Shown: positions 38,116 through 46,824 of the stretch, one piece after another
Layout of the letters: each line of letters begins with the position of its first letter
Numbering within the stretch: the first letter of the stretch is position 1
Source: Palleronia abyssalis
Lineage (GTDB): Bacteria > Pseudomonadota > Alphaproteobacteria > Rhodobacterales > Rhodobacteraceae
Length of the DNA: 64,000 nt
Assembly (NCBI RefSeq): GCF_900302445.1
Contig: NZ_ONZF01000005.1
Span: 124,001 to 188,000 of the forward strand
Reading direction: 5' to 3'
The notes under the pieces: generated by a model
Seen by the model: the letters and a program-made list of their open reading frames with translations, nothing else
Database searches by the model: none
What the model was told of the DNA's origin: nothing
Program-made: the position numbers and the translations under genes

Positions 38116-39543
38116 TTAGCCTTTCACCGGCTCGTAGATATCAGCCGGCAAGTTGAAGCCCCACATCTTGAACCGCTCGGAAAAATGGGATCGGACGCCG
38201 GTTCCGGTGAAATGCCCGAGGATCTTGTTGTCCGGGGTCAATCCAGTGCGTTGGAACCGGAAGACTTCCTGCATCGAGATCACGTCGCCCTCCATGCCGG
38301 CGACTTCAGTGATCGAGGTCATGCGTCGCGTTCCATCCTGCAGACGGCTGGCCTGCACAATCAGGTGAACGGCCGACGCGATCTGGCTTCTGACGGCCTT
38401 CAGGGGCATCTCGATCCCTGCCATTGCAATCATGTTCTCCAGGCGGCTGACTGCATCGCGGGCCGAGTTGGCGTGAATTGTCGTCATTGACCCGTCATGC
38501 CCGGTATTCATGGCCTGAAGCATGTCGATGACTTCTTCGCCGCGGGTCTCGCCGACGATAATGCGGTCGGGACGCATGCGCAGGGCGTTCTTGAGGCAAT
38601 CGCGCTGACTGACGGCGCCCTTGCCCTCGACGTTGGCCGGGCGACTTTCCATCCGTCCCACATGGGTCTGTTGAAGCTGAAGTTCTGCGGTGTCTTCGAT
38701 CGTCAGAATGCGCTCGCTATTGTCGATGAAGGATGAAAGCGCATTGAGTGTAGTCGTCTTGCCGGACCCGGTACCGCCCGAAACGATGACGTTCAGACGC
38801 GTGGAAACCGCAGCCTCAAGATACAATGCCATTTCGTCGGTAAAGGCGCCAAAACTGACCAGGTCAGAAATCGCGAGCTTTTCCTTCTTGAATTTACGGA
38901 TGGAAACCAGCGATCCGTCGACGGCAATCGGGGGCACCATGGCGTTGAAGCGGGAACCGTCGGCGAGGCGCGCGTCCACGTAAGGATTAGATTCGTCCAC
39001 CCGCCTCCCGACCGCCGAGACGATCTTGTCGATGATGCGCAGAAGGTGACGTTCATCCTTGAACGTGATGTCCGTCAGTTCCAGCCGGCCGCTGCGTTCC
39101 ACGAATATCTGCTGCGGGCCGTTCACCAAGATATCGTTTACGCTGTCGTCCTTCAAAAGCGTCTCAAGCGGGCCGAGACCCTTCACCTCGTCATAAAGTT
39201 CCTGGTTCAGCTGCTGCCGTTCGTCGCGATTCAGAACAACCCCAAGGTCTCCCAGGGCCTCGGATGAGATCGCCATGATCTCTGCCTTCAGGTCCTGCTC
39301 GTCCGCTTGGTCCAGCGCGGCGAGGTTCAGGTTCTCGAGAAGTTCCTTGTGCAGCTTAACCTTGATATCGCCCAAACGCTCTTTCCGGCGCTTGTCCCGG
39401 TCAGGAGGGGCGACCTGCGCAGCCGACTGCCGCATCGGGCGGACGTTTTCGGGCAGCTTGGTCTTCGGGAGCTCCGAGTTCTGCGCGGGCAGAGCGGCGG
39501 CCCGGGAAGGAGGTGCTCCCGTCTTCTTGTATCGAGAGAACAT
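38116..39543 (-). CDS. cpaF: Tad pilus assembly ATPase CpaF/TadA
   Basis: 475-residue hexameric secretion ATPase powering Flp pilus extension and retraction. Walker A VSGGTGSGKTTTLNA (255-266), Asp box TIEDTAELQLQQTHVG, Walker B MRPDRIIVGETRGEE and His box AMNTGHDGSMTTIHANSARD are all intact. The first 110 residues form the N-terminal domain, with a low-complexity linker (about 8-45). Located between cpaE and tadB with 1-3 nt gaps. Confidence 0.95.
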   Translation of the reverse strand: MFSRYKKTGAPPSRAAALPAQNSELPKTKLPENVRPMRQSAAQVAPPDRDKRRKERLGDIKVKLHKELLENLNLAALDQADEQDLKAEIMAISSEALGDLGVVLNRDERQQLNQELYDEVKGLGPLETLLKDDSVNDILVNGPQQIFVERSGRLELTDITFKDERHLLRIIDKIVSAVGRRVDESNPYVDARLADGSRFNAMVPPIAVDGSLVSIRKFKKEKLAISDLVSFGAFTDEMALYLEAAVSTRLNVIVSGGTGSGKTTTLNALSSFIDNSERILTIEDTAELQLQQTHVGRMESRPANVEGKGAVSQRDCLKNALRMRPDRIIVGETRGEEVIDMLQAMNTGHDGSMTTIHANSARDAVSRLENMIAMAGIEMPLKAVRSQIASAVHLIVQASRLQDGTRRMTSITEVAGMEGDVISMQEVFRFQRTGLTPDNKILGHFTGTGVRSHFSERFKMWGFNLPADIYEPVKG

Positions 39544-39544
39544 C

Positions 39545-40795
39545 TCAGGTCTCCAGCGTGCTGCGGTTTAAATTATGGGCCGATTCCGCGAGCTTCAGGA
39601 TCTCTTTGCGGAGAGGGTTCTTCTTGGCCGACACCGCCAAGGGAAGGCCGCCGTCATTCGCCTCCGTCACAGCCGCGCCGCCATCGGGAAGATGCACCTC
39701 GATCGAGACACCCAGGCTTTCGGCAAGGCGCTTGAGACGGCTTTTGCCGGTCAGATCCATGAATTTTGGTGCGCGGTTCATGATGAAACGCAGCTTCTCG
39801 AACGGAAGATCCTCTGCACGCAAGGCGCGTATCAGCCTCAGGGCGTTCTGCGCGGAACGCATGTCGATCTGCATCAATGCAAAGTAAACATGCGCACGAT
39901 TTAGGACGGTTTCGGTCCACTGAACGACCGTCGACGGCATGTCGATTACGACATAGTCGAACTGAGAACAGGCGATATCCAGAAGCCGGTCGACTTCGTT
40001 TTGCTGGAGCATGTCCAGGGGCAGCAGCTCCGGCGGCGATGTTAGAACGTGCAGGCGGTCGTCATGCCTTACCATCGCCTGCATCAGGCTTTCCGCGTCC
40101 ATCGTTTCGGTCTCGGACAGAAGCTCTATCACGGCATCGCGCTGTGGCACATCGAGGTAGGTTGCGACGGCGCCCATCTGCAGGTCCAAGTCCAAGATGC
40201 ATACCCGGGGCAGGGAAGGCCCCCCGAGCTGGCTGAGCTCGTTTGCAAGGTTGACGGCAAATGTGGTCGCCCCGACACCTCCCGCCAAGCCGTGAACCGG
40301 AAGCACCACGCCGTTGCGATCCGTTCCACCGGTCCTGACCTGAAGCACCGTCGCGGCATTCGCCTTGTCGTGGTCAGGCGCTGTAGCCGGTTCCGGCTTC
40401 GATAGCCTGTCGATCGCATCCTGCAACGCCCGATCCGGGATCGGATAGGGAATGAATTCTGCCGCCCCGAGCCGTAGAAGCCGGTGCAGAAGCATTGGAC
40501 TTATGCCTTCGGCGATCAGCAGGACCGATATGTTCTTGGCGACCGCGGTACTGATCAACTGGGCGATGCTATCGGCAGCTGCTTCATCCTCGCGATCGAG
40601 CGCAAGTGCGATGAAACTCAGCGTCTCGGAATCGGGTTGGGTCAGAAAGGTCCCGGCATCCTCGATCGACAGATCCCCCCATGCCTCGCCGAGTGCCATC
40701 TCCATGTCCTCGATCAGAATTTCGAAATTCTGAATATCCCGAGATACCGTACAGGCGTGGATCGCAGAACTCTCTGCAAGGGCTGCACTGGTCAT
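39545..40795 (-). CDS. cpaE: Tad localisation ATPase CpaE/TadZ
   Basis: 416 residues. Receiver-like N-terminal domain (about 18-140) without a complete phospho-acceptor pocket; a MinD/ParA-type C-terminal domain starting HGLAGGVGATTFAVNLANEL. The P-loop reads GGVGATT, lacking the lysine of classic KGGVGKT, as is usual for CpaE. It places the Tad machine at the cell pole in characterised systems. 1 nt before cpaF. Confidence 0.92.
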   Translation of the reverse strand: MTSAALAESSAIHACTVSRDIQNFEILIEDMEMALGEAWGDLSIEDAGTFLTQPDSETLSFIALALDREDEAAADSIAQLISTAVAKNISVLLIAEGISPMLLHRLLRLGAAEFIPYPIPDRALQDAIDRLSKPEPATAPDHDKANAATVLQVRTGGTDRNGVVLPVHGLAGGVGATTFAVNLANELSQLGGPSLPRVCILDLDLQMGAVATYLDVPQRDAVIELLSETETMDAESLMQAMVRHDDRLHVLTSPPELLPLDMLQQNEVDRLLDIACSQFDYVVIDMPSTVVQWTETVLNRAHVYFALMQIDMRSAQNALRLIRALRAEDLPFEKLRFIMNRAPKFMDLTGKSRLKRLAESLGVSIEVHLPDGGAAVTEANDGGLPLAVSAKKNPLRKEILKLAESAHNLNRSTLET

Positions 40796-40956
40796 GCTGT
40801 CACCATTCCATTCAGACTTCCGGCTGAATAACCGCCCCGCGAAACGGACTCGGTCTTTGCCTCCGGAACGATGGTGGTGGAGAATGTGGGCGACATTACG
40901 GCCGAAAAGCCGAAACTATCCGACATTCCTGAACGATGGGGTGTGACGCGGCTGTG

Positions 40957-41628
40957 TTAGTCGCTTTCCCCGCCAATCCCGGTGCCGCTGTCGGCCTCGA
41001 CGAACCGCGATTCGACTTCGGCGCTCGCGATATACTCGCGGGCAATCAGCTCTGCATACTTGCCATACATCAGATCACCACCCGACCCGGCGAACCCAGA
41101 CACTTCGGTGATCGTGCGCCTGTTGGCCCGTTCGCGGCCTTGGGTGACGATCAGCGGTTGTGTCTCCCCGAAGGAGACAAGGGCCGCAAGACGGGCGCGA
41201 TTGACGCCGTTCCGGACAAGCTCTGCTACAACGGCTTCGGCCCGCCGACGACCCAAGGCTTCGTTATACGAAATTGATCCGACGAGGTCCGTGTGGCCGT
41301 ACACCCTGAACGCGACTTCCGGGAATTGACGTATCCAAGCGGCCTGACGGGCAATGGTTGCGCGCGCAGTCGAGCTGAGGGCTGCACTGTCGAACGCAAA
41401 GGTCACCATGGTGTCGACTTCGGCCGAGAACCGATTGTTCAAACCTTCGACCTGCGTAATGCGCCCCGACTGGACCATCAGGTTATTCATCGTCGCGTTG
41501 CCAAAATACCCCTGATCCAAACCAGAGCCTAGCGGTGCATTCGGACCAAGCGGGCCAGGGGAAGCACAGCCCAGCAAGGCTAGAACCGAAACGGCAGAGG
41601 CCGCGGTATGAAGTTTCATGAAGTTCAT
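40957..41628 (-). CDS. OmpA-family lipoprotein of the tad locus
   Basis: 223 residues. Lipobox LALLGC (Cys about 21), then an OmpA-C domain (about 70-180) with AFDSAALSS, YGHTDLVGS and NEALGRRRAEAV, the peptidoglycan-binding core. The ATG overlaps the cpaC stop (ATGA). Insertion of an OmpA protein between secretin and CpaE is typical of Rhodobacterales tad loci and probably anchors the secretin to peptidoglycan. Confidence 0.88.
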   Translation of the reverse strand: MNFMKLHTAASAVSVLALLGCASPGPLGPNAPLGSGLDQGYFGNATMNNLMVQSGRITQVEGLNNRFSAEVDTMVTFAFDSAALSSTARATIARQAAWIRQFPEVAFRVYGHTDLVGSISYNEALGRRRAEAVVAELVRNGVNRARLAALVSFGETQPLIVTQGRERANRRTITEVSGFAGSGGDLMYGKYAELIAREYIASAEVESRFVEADSGTGIGGESD

Positions 41629-43031
41629 TCCATCACGTAGCCGTAGGACCCCGAGAAATCCTGACGGGCAACTTCGCCTGCCGCACCGGGCAAAACTCTC
41701 CGCGTACCGCCTTGTCCCTCGGTCTTTCCGAAAAGGAAGAATTCACGTTCCGTGGGGAGGGTCACGCGGTCGGTCGGTAGCGCGAGGGCCTCGCCCCGCA
41801 CCGGCGAAACAAGATGCGCCGTGATAATGATGACGAGTTCGCTTTGGTTGCGCGTATAATCGGCCGATCGGAACAGCGCGCCCAGGATCGGAATATCGCC
41901 GAGCCATGGGACTTGGGAAGACAGGTCGCGGAAATCGTCCTCCAAGAGACCGGCGATCGCAAAACTCTCTCCGTCGCGGAGTTCCACGGTCGTCTCGGCT
42001 TCCCTGCGGGAAAAACCGTCGATGCTGAAGCCCGAAAGCGTGACCCCGACAGTGGGGTCGATACTAGACACAGCGGCCTTCAGTTCGACATTGATCATGT
42101 CGTTTGCCAGGACCGTCGGAATGAAATTCAATTCCACGCCAAACGGCTTGTAATCGATGGCTATGCCATCCTCATCCTGGATCGGAATGGGGTATTCCCC
42201 GCCCGCCAAAAAGTTCGCAGCCTGTCCCGACAGCGCGGTCAGGTTGGGTTCGGACAGGGTGCGGACCACGCCCTTCGTTTCCAGTGCCTCCAGCAGGATC
42301 TCCAGCTGCAAAGAATTGCCACCGAAACTGAATCCGAAGGCCCCGGCAGCTTCGTCCGACAGCTCGATCGGGGTGCCAATCCCATTTTCGTTTGCTAGGT
42401 ATGTCCCAGTTTCGGCCCGGAAATCCTCGGTTCCGATCGCCACGGAGGAGGCCAAACGCTTCGAGACCGAGCGGGCCATTTCGGCGAACCTGACCTTCAG
42501 CATAACCTGTTGTGTGCCGCCAACCGACATCAGGTTCGACACCCGTTCGGGCGCATACCGCTGCGCAAGCTCCAAAGCGCTGTCGAGTGCAATGATGCTG
42601 GACACTGTTCCGGACAGGACGATCCCGTCGTTTGCGGTTCGCACTTCGATCCGCTCGTTGGGAAGAATCTGGCGGAGCCGCTCTTTGAACTCTCCCAGAT
42701 CGGGGACGACTTGGACGTCCACATTCGTGATCAAGCGCCCCTCGGCATTCAAAAGCGTGAGAGTCGTGCGCCCAGGCGCCTTCCCCAAGACATAAACGGT
42801 GCGATCCGACAGCGTCGAAATATCGGCGATCGCGGGGTTCGCGATGCTGAGTTCGGCGAAAGGAATGTCGCTTTCCACGACGACCGCGCGGTTCATGGGA
42901 ACGCGCAGGGTCGAAGCCGTGCCGCTCGACAGGACACGCAAGTTTTGCGCCTCTGACGAAACGGGGCTCATATTAGTTAGGGCGGCCACAAGGCATATCG
43001 CCGCGACCTTTGGGAAACTGCCGAATGTCAT
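41625..43031 (-). CDS. cpaC: Tad outer-membrane secretin CpaC/RcpA
   Basis: 468 residues. Signal peptide (about 1-29), N-terminal BON/pilus-assembly region (RAVVVESDIPFAELSIANPAIADI, about 48-71) and the C-terminal secretin domain with VRTLSEPNLTALSGQAANFLAGGEYP (about 256-281) and GDIPILGALFRSADYTRNQSEL. Forms the outer-membrane channel for the Flp pilus. A hairpin enclosing its ribosome site is described separately. Confidence 0.95.
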   Translation of the reverse strand: MTFGSFPKVAAICLVAALTNMSPVSSEAQNLRVLSSGTASTLRVPMNRAVVVESDIPFAELSIANPAIADISTLSDRTVYVLGKAPGRTTLTLLNAEGRLITNVDVQVVPDLGEFKERLRQILPNERIEVRTANDGIVLSGTVSSIIALDSALELAQRYAPERVSNLMSVGGTQQVMLKVRFAEMARSVSKRLASSVAIGTEDFRAETGTYLANENGIGTPIELSDEAAGAFGFSFGGNSLQLEILLEALETKGVVRTLSEPNLTALSGQAANFLAGGEYPIPIQDEDGIAIDYKPFGVELNFIPTVLANDMINVELKAAVSSIDPTVGVTLSGFSIDGFSRREAETTVELRDGESFAIAGLLEDDFRDLSSQVPWLGDIPILGALFRSADYTRNQSELVIIITAHLVSPVRGEALALPTDRVTLPTEREFFLFGKTEGQGGTRRVLPGAAGEVARQDFSGSYGYVME

Positions 43032-43053
43032 GTGATCCTGCCTCTGTGATCAC
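43032..43053 (-). promoter_or_regulatory. Hairpin enclosing the cpaC ribosome site
   Basis: On the minus strand the arms GTGATC and GATCAC (6 bp) enclose ACAGAGGCAG, the likely Shine-Dalgarno, and end directly at the ATG. If formed in mRNA it would restrict initiation of cpaC. Six base pairs only, so modest confidence. Confidence 0.4.
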
Positions 43054-43201
43054 CGGGTGCAGGTTTTCTGCCTGCTTTTCCCATCACAGTGCGATCAGAA
43101 TACGCACGATGCAACATGTGGGCGGTCTTCGTTACGCTTTGCGGTGATAGCGCAACACTCTTTTCTGATATGAGCGCGTCGTGACCTTACGCCACCGTGC
43201 A
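43032..43201 (-). other. Leader between cpaB and cpaC
   Basis: 170 nt, unusually long for this compact operon. It contains the ribosome-site hairpin above and a small GCAGG/CCTGC stem-loop. No protein-coding ORF is convincing. Confidence 0.5.
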
Positions 43202-44032
43202 TCAATTCGTGCAGGGAATAGCGATCTCGACGACCTCCGACCCGCGCCGAGTTCGGATGACGCACGATTCGGGGGCGGCGGGTTCGGCTTTCGGAACTTC
43301 GGCTTTGATCCCAAGCAGTTGTCTTTGGTCAATCTCCACCGCGGCCGAAACGGTTTCATCGAGTGCGCCGACAAGCGCAAGCGACAGACGGCCGCTGGAT
43401 TGGGCCTGGGCCAGCGACGCAACCTGGTGGGACGACGCTTCGACCGTCACTGTTCGCGCAACGGCCGCTTCGGCCCGCTCGGCGTCGGCAGATTGGTCGA
43501 CGGCAATGATACGGACATTCGTGTCGATCAGTTTCGTGACGTTCGCCCGCCCATCAGGCAAGTTGCCGGTCCAGAATATATCAACCCGGTCGTCCGGCCG
43601 GAGAAACCCAGACACACCCGATGTCACGTCGACGCTGATCGCGAAGGCGCGTTTGCCGTCGGACAAGCGCGTGGCGACGCCCGCATCCTCGCCCGCATTG
43701 GTCACCTTCGATGCCAGGACGGGCTCGTTCGCGGACATGGCGCGAAGAACGGTCCGCGGCACGTCGAACCCGCGCGGGAAGAGGACGTCTGATTCTGTGA
43801 ACGTTCCTACGGGCAGAATTTCCGTGGGGAGGGAAATATAGGCCAGATCGTCCGGCGTCAGACGCTCTCCGTATTCGATGTCGCGTGAGACGGCGATGAC
43901 TTCGGTCATCGGGATGGCCGGCGTGGTGCCCGACTGCGCTTCGAGGGACGCGACATAGTCTTTGGCCATGAAGACCGCAAACCCGGCAAGCCCGAGGCCG
44001 CAGATCAGGACGGCTGCAAAAAGTATGCGCAT
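43202..44032 (-). CDS. cpaB: Tad periplasmic assembly protein CpaB/RcpC
   Basis: 276 residues with one N-terminal membrane anchor (about 4-24) and a SAF-type domain (about 45-110, AVSRDIEYGERLTPDDLAYISLP). The C-terminal half ends with a Cys-containing segment (ESCVIRTRRG...EIAIPCTN), suggesting a disulfide. CpaB helps secretin and pilus assembly in the periplasm. First assembly gene after the pilins. Confidence 0.92.
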   Translation of the reverse strand: MRILFAAVLICGLGLAGFAVFMAKDYVASLEAQSGTTPAIPMTEVIAVSRDIEYGERLTPDDLAYISLPTEILPVGTFTESDVLFPRGFDVPRTVLRAMSANEPVLASKVTNAGEDAGVATRLSDGKRAFAISVDVTSGVSGFLRPDDRVDIFWTGNLPDGRANVTKLIDTNVRIIAVDQSADAERAEAAVARTVTVEASSHQVASLAQAQSSGRLSLALVGALDETVSAAVEIDQRQLLGIKAEVPKAEPAAPESCVIRTRRGSEVVEIAIPCTN

Positions 44033-44131
44033 TTCGAGACTCCATTCGAGAACGTTAAGACCGAGACCAGCCCATCATCGCTGCAGAATTACGCCGGGAT
44101 GCGGGCGGGATTTCGTGAACCTGGAACGCAT

Positions 44132-44159
44132 CGGGCACCCCGCGAAAGCGGAGTGCCCG
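44132..44159 (-). promoter_or_regulatory. Strong hairpin between flp pilin and cpaB
   Basis: Two 12-nt arms (44132-44143 and 44148-44159) pair with one mismatch around a 4-nt loop, giving a very GC-rich stem, 32 nt past the pilin stop. There is no T tract on the minus strand, so it is more likely an mRNA 3'-end stabiliser or attenuator than a full terminator. It could raise pilin expression over the assembly genes. Confidence 0.6.
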
Positions 44160-44190
44160 AGTAAGCACTGCAGCTACGACGGGCGACGCC

Positions 44191-44397
44191 TTATTCCCCG
44201 GTGGTGAATGTCTTATTCACGGTCGAGCCGGCGAGTTCCTGCGAGATGCTGTTGGTCGCGGTTTGGGTGCCCGTTCTGACTGAGCTGAGCACCGCGATGC
44301 CTAGGCCGACAACGGCTGCCGTCAGCACGACCCAGTCAACGGTAACTGCGCCGTCTTCGTCGTTGCGGAACTTCTTGGTGATCTTGAAGAATTTCAT
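44191..44397 (-). CDS. flp: Flp-type pilin 1
   Basis: 68 residues. Basic leader MKFFKITKKFRNDED precedes the cleavage region DGAVTVDWVVLTAAVVGLG. Flp prepilins are cut before a hydrophobic stretch with Glu at +5 and Tyr at +6; here the pair reads DW. The processed pilin would have about 53 residues. GAGG before the ATG. Major or co-major subunit of the Tad pilus. Confidence 0.9.
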   Translation of the reverse strand: MKFFKITKKFRNDEDGAVTVDWVVLTAAVVGLGIAVLSSVRTGTQTATNSISQELAGSTVNKTFTTGE

Positions 44398-44538
44398 GAT
44401 ATTTTCCTCTTCTCAGGTTTTCCCCGGGATGGGGTATATTGCTGGTTTCTTACGTTTGACGGATTCTGTGGCTGGATTTGGGCAATGCTCCGGCCATTTC
44501 GCGATTTTGCCCGGACGAAGTCCCGCTCGGATGGGGCC
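44398..44538 (-). other. Spacer between the two similar pilin genes
   Basis: 141 nt. Holds the ribosome site of pilin 1 and a short GGAC/GTCC stem. No ORF on either strand is convincing. Confidence 0.5.
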
Positions 44539-44736
44539 TTACGGGAAGGTCGTGGTCACGGTGGTGTTGCTCATGTGGGTGGAGACGGCTGACGTGACGG
44601 TCGACGTCCCGGAGGTGACGGAACTGAGGACGGCGACCCCCAGCCCGACAACGGCAGCGGTCAGGACGACCCAGTCGACCGTTACGGCGCCGTCCTCTTC
44701 AGCGAAAAACTGTAGGAGACCGCTGCGCATATTCAT
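44539..44736 (-). CDS. flp: Flp-type pilin 2
   Basis: 65 residues. EEDGAVTVDWVVLTAAVVGLG is identical over 18 positions to the core of pilin 1, while the leader and C-terminus (Thr/Ser/Val-rich, TSGTSTVTSAVSTHMSN) differ. A recent duplication. GGAG with 8 nt spacing to ATG 44736. Confidence 0.9.
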   Translation of the reverse strand: MNMRSGLLQFFAEEDGAVTVDWVVLTAAVVGLGVAVLSSVTSGTSTVTSAVSTHMSNTTVTTTFP

Positions 44737-44895
44737 CTAACAACTCCAAGGTTCACGATCCCGGCGCGTCCATGCACCGCTACTTTGAGTAAATTCACCC
44801 GGCTTTCGGGCAGGAATAGGGCGATGATCGTATCAATTCGGGACATTTTTCAGAGAACCCGTCGCAATCAGGGAGGACTGCGGGGATTGTTGGTT

Positions 44896-45090
44896 TCACG
44901 GGTACTGGGACGTGATCGTGAAGCCGTTGTAGTGCGTGTCGCCGCGCGAACTGACACGGTCGCCCTGATCTACCGAACTCAGGACCATGACGCCGACGAA
45001 CAGTACCGTCGCCGCCTGCATTGCCCAGTCCGCGGTGAACGCGCCGTCTTCCGAGCCGATGAAGGACCGGACTTGATTTCTAAAGGACAT
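44896..45090 (-). CDS. Diverged Flp-like pilin 3
   Basis: 64 residues from ATG 45090, with GGGGAAAG upstream. The core reads GSEDGAFTADWAMQAATVLFV, matching the GAVTVDW block but with the LTAAVVGLG helix altered. The C-terminus RVSSRGDTHYNGFTITSQYP is unlike the other two. It is upstream of them, so likely first in the operon. It may be a minor or tip pilin. A frame extension to 45303 has no ribosome site and no pilin-like leader. Confidence 0.75.
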   Translation of the reverse strand: MSFRNQVRSFIGSEDGAFTADWAMQAATVLFVGVMVLSSVDQGDRVSSRGDTHYNGFTITSQYP

Positions 45091-45324
45091 TTTCTTTCCC
45101 CATTCCGCTTCCCCTCGACGATGGTTTACCTCTGAGGCGGGAGCAGGACCTTCGAAGGGCGTCTCGGCGACCTTTCCCAGGCCAACGGCCATCAAGACGT
45201 CGCAATCTGCGCCCATATGGCGACGGTCGCCCGATTTCGGGCCCAATTTTCCTTTCACACGTTTGCGCGGGCCTTTTCGGACGGCATCCTTTGGGGGAAT
45301 CAAAGTTTGTATCGGGACCGGCCA
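45091..45324. other. Divergent promoter region of tad pilins and transglycosylase
   Basis: 234 nt. Probable main tad promoter on the minus strand and the promoter of the lytic transglycosylase on the plus strand. I could not find a clear -35/-10 pair by eye. Open reading frames crossing it are extensions of the flanking genes. Confidence 0.5.
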
Positions 45325-46179
45325 ATGACGCGACTGACGATCCCCTTATGCGGATTGATCGCTTTCATGGGACACGCGAGTTTTGCGGATGAACCCGCGC
45401 CCTTCCGCGACTTCACGTTCAAGCGCGTGGGCGTCCCGCAAGCTGGGTCGAAGCGAATCACGGTCCAGATTGATCCGGAAGAACAGGCCCGTTGGCTGGC
45501 CGCGCCGTCGAAGGCGCCGGGCTCCGCGCCGCCGCTGGTCGCGAAAGGGGAGGATACCGTACCGCCCGTTCCTCGGGATACGTCGTATTCATGGTTCTGG
45601 GACTCCGTTCCCGTCAACGGACTGGGGGCGGACGGCCTTCGTCCGGCGCTGGGCGTTCTGGCCAAACCGCCGTCGGGCAAACGCTCTCCCGTTTACCGGT
45701 TGTCGCGCATGAAGGAGATCGCGGACCGCCACGGTGCCGACCTTTTGCGGGCGACTGTCGGCACCAAGGTATCACCAGCTTTGGCCCTGGCTGTCATTGC
45801 AGTCGAGTCCGCGGGCAAACAGAAGGCGGTAAGTCATGCCGGGGCGCAAGGTCTGATGCAGCTGATGCCCGCGACGGCCGAACGCTTCGGGGTATCGGAC
45901 AGCATGGATGCCGCCCAGAACATCAAGGGGGGCGTCGCGTATCTGGATTGGCTGATGGGGCGCTTCGCACAGGACCCAATCTTGGTCCTCGCCGGATACA
46001 ATGCCGGCGAGGGGGCCGTCGACCGCCATGGGGGCGTGCCACCTTATGCCGAGACGATGGACTACGTTCCAAAGGTCTTGGCCGCGTTTCAGGTTGCGAA
46101 AGGCCTTTGCGCGACGCAACCGATCCTCGTCTCGGACGGATGTGTCTTTGTCGGGGACCGGATGGCGAAGGCGGACTGA
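45325..46179 (+). CDS. Secreted lytic transglycosylase (SLT domain)
   Basis: 284 residues. Signal peptide MTRLTIPLCGLIAFMGHASFA. The SLT domain (about 155-270) has the catalytic Glu in VIAVESAGKQKAVSHAGAQG, then LMQLMPATAERFG and LAGYNAGEGAVDRHGGVPPY. It cuts peptidoglycan glycan strands with anhydromuramyl formation. Divergent from the tad operon; it may open the wall for pilus assembly, but this is only positional inference. An upstream in-frame extension to 45217 lacks a ribosome site. Confidence 0.9.
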   Translation: MTRLTIPLCGLIAFMGHASFADEPAPFRDFTFKRVGVPQAGSKRITVQIDPEEQARWLAAPSKAPGSAPPLVAKGEDTVPPVPRDTSYSWFWDSVPVNGLGADGLRPALGVLAKPPSGKRSPVYRLSRMKEIADRHGADLLRATVGTKVSPALALAVIAVESAGKQKAVSHAGAQGLMQLMPATAERFGVSDSMDAAQNIKGGVAYLDWLMGRFAQDPILVLAGYNAGEGAVDRHGGVPPYAETMDYVPKVLAAFQVAKGLCATQPILVSDGCVFVGDRMAKAD

Positions 46180-46200
46180 CGCCGCCTTTGGACCTTCGGT

Positions 46201-46824
46201 TCAGACGAGCGTGGCTTCCGTCGCCGCCCGGATATCGTCCTCGGACACCCCATCGGCCGTTTCGACGATCTTCATGCCGCCCTCGACCACGTCCAGCACG
46301 CCCAGGTTGGTGATGACGCGGTCGACGACGCCAGCACCGGTCAGGGGCAGCGTACACTCCTTCAGAAGCTTCGATTCACCTTTCTTGTTCTGATGGTCCA
46401 TCACCACGACAACGCGCTGCACACCGGCGACCAGGTCCATGGCCCCGCCCATGCCCTTGACCAGCTTTCCGGGAATCATCCAGTTCGCAAGGTCCCCGTT
46501 CTCGGCGACTTCCATGGCGCCCAGGATGGCGCAGGCGATCTTGCCGCCGCGGATCATTCCGAACGAGGTCGCGCTGTCGAAATATGCGGTGCGCGGCAAT
46601 TCGGTGATCGTCTGCTTGCCGGCGTTGATGAGGTCGGGGTCTTCCTCGCCTTCGAACGGGAAGGGGCCCATCCCCAGCATTCCGTTTTCGGACTGTAGTG
46701 TGATGTCCTTGTCGCCGATATAGTTGGCGACCAGTGTCGGAATGCCGATCCCGAGATTCACGTATGTGCCGTCTTCGAGTTCGGCGGCGGCCCGTTCGGC
46801 CATCTGGTTGCGGTCCCAGGGCAT
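46201..46824 (-). CDS. scoB: 3-oxoacid CoA-transferase subunit B
   Basis: 207 residues. The start [20 protein letters not shown] and the catalytic Glu in LQSENGMLGMGPF (about residue 50) are typical of the class I CoA-transferase beta subunit. It transfers CoA between succinyl-CoA (or acetyl-CoA) and acetoacetate or similar acids. ATGA overlap with scoA. Convergent with the transglycosylase, only 21 nt apart. Confidence 0.92.
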   Translation of the reverse strand: MPWDRNQMAERAAAELEDGTYVNLGIGIPTLVANYIGDKDITLQSENGMLGMGPFPFEGEEDPDLINAGKQTITELPRTAYFDSATSFGMIRGGKIACAILGAMEVAENGDLANWMIPGKLVKGMGGAMDLVAGVQRVVVVMDHQNKKGESKLLKECTLPLTGAGVVDRVITNLGVLDVVEGGMKIVETADGVSEDDIRAATEATLV

